Positions 63,702 through 64,000 of a DNA stretch of 64,000 nt are shown in pieces. The notes under the pieces were generated by a model. It was not told where the DNA came from, did not search any database, and saw nothing but the letters and a program-made list of their open reading frames with translations. Within the stretch, counting starts at the first letter, position 1. Each line of letters begins with the position of its first letter. Where the stretch lies: assembly GCA_947503135.1 (NCBI GenBank), contig CANNCQ010000010.1, forward strand, positions 20,114 through 84,113, given 5' to 3'. Source of the stretch: an uncultured Aquimarina sp. Its GTDB lineage: Bacteria; Bacteroidota; Bacteroidia; Flavobacteriales; Flavobacteriaceae. Both the position numbers and the translations under genes were made by a program.

Positions 63702-64000
63702 AAACGTTGTTGTTAAAAATTAATATTATCTAATATAAAAATATTATATAATTTAAAAAACAAAAAAATGCTAAAAAAACAAAATAACCCTAAAATTAAA
63801 CGAAAACTGCAATTTATCGCACTATAAAATTTAATTTGAAATTATAATCACTTAATTAATTATATATAAATTCACCCGTAGTGCATTATGATTTAAAGAA
63901 TAAAAAAGTTGAGCATTCTGCTATATAGCAGTAAATTGTAGTTACGACACAACAATCTAAGATGCACAACTTTTTATCAAATTTCGACAAAATATACGAG
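63702..64000. other. Upstream region of the last gene, with a 14-base palindrome
   Basis: This AT-rich stretch holds the promoter of the T9SS-exported protein on the minus strand, without a clear consensus. A perfect palindrome CTGCTATATAGCAG occupies 63918-63931. No gene is visible before the window ends. Confidence 0.45.

Noticed and set aside
63918..63931. Palindrome CTGCTATATAGCAG near the window end as an insertion or attachment site
   Set aside because: A single short palindrome with no flanking repeat, tRNA or integrase gives no support for mobility.

Overview
The window is AT-rich chromosomal DNA (roughly one third G+C by eye) from a member of the Bacteroidota, almost certainly Flavobacteriaceae. 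The signs are type IX secretion (T9SS) C-terminal sorting domains, a surface lipoprotein with an acidic stretch after its lipobox Cys, two OstA/LptD-type proteins, a plug-less TonB-type barrel, NamZ (DUF1343), A-rich translation starts without Shine-Dalgarno sequences, a TAnnTTTG-type promoter, and frequent TTG starts (9431, 16501, 25372, 30187, 58786). No tRNA, rRNA, CRISPR array, insertion sequence or prophage was recognised. There is no dedicated transcription factor gene anywhere in the 64 kb.

Layout. 1-2236: the translation operon thrS (cut by the window edge)-infC-rpmI-rplT, with structured RNA spacers and an infC that seems to start at a non-canonical ATA. 2390-8645: a carbon-storage/stress block with a HAD phosphatase, a sugar-lactone oxidase-like flavoprotein, bifunctional OtsA-OtsB for trehalose, and a divergent GH15 hydrolase that may consume trehalose. 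8672-16848: SanA-like and esterase genes, then the leftward unit fabG-VWA membrane protein-prohibitin, a DUF2461 gene, and the cysE-cysM pair for cysteine. 17208-25174: an orphan FabH, a secreted cysteine-rich protein, fumC, a LOG-like protein, an SDR, hisS, and a cell-wall amidase. 25372-34581: envelope genes (lptD, an OstA-like protein, an S41 protease lipoprotein) mixed with proC, an aminotransferase and a coiled-coil protein. 34715-40829: mutS2, rdgB, an RsmI-like methylase, a low-molecular-weight phosphatase, dnaA and a thioesterase.

40905-47273 is the most distinctive part. It is a tightly packed eight-gene leftward operon: FAD oxidoreductase, methyltransferase, type III polyketide synthase, FabL-like enoyl reductase, FabZ-like dehydratase, FabF-like ketosynthase, ACP, and phosphopantetheinyl transferase. 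It reads as a self-contained pathway that builds a dedicated acyl chain on its own ACP, passes it to the type III PKS, and then methylates and oxidises the product, most likely giving a phenolic or quinone lipid. A long nested inverted repeat lies just upstream.

47511-64000: a large T9SS-exported metalloprotease carrying a recent 351-bp internal duplication, a translationally coupled TPR protein and outer-membrane barrel, ftsE, a LolC/E-like permease that overlaps namZ head-to-head, a gene-poor stretch with one small membrane protein, a glmM-type mutase, and a final T9SS-exported protein.
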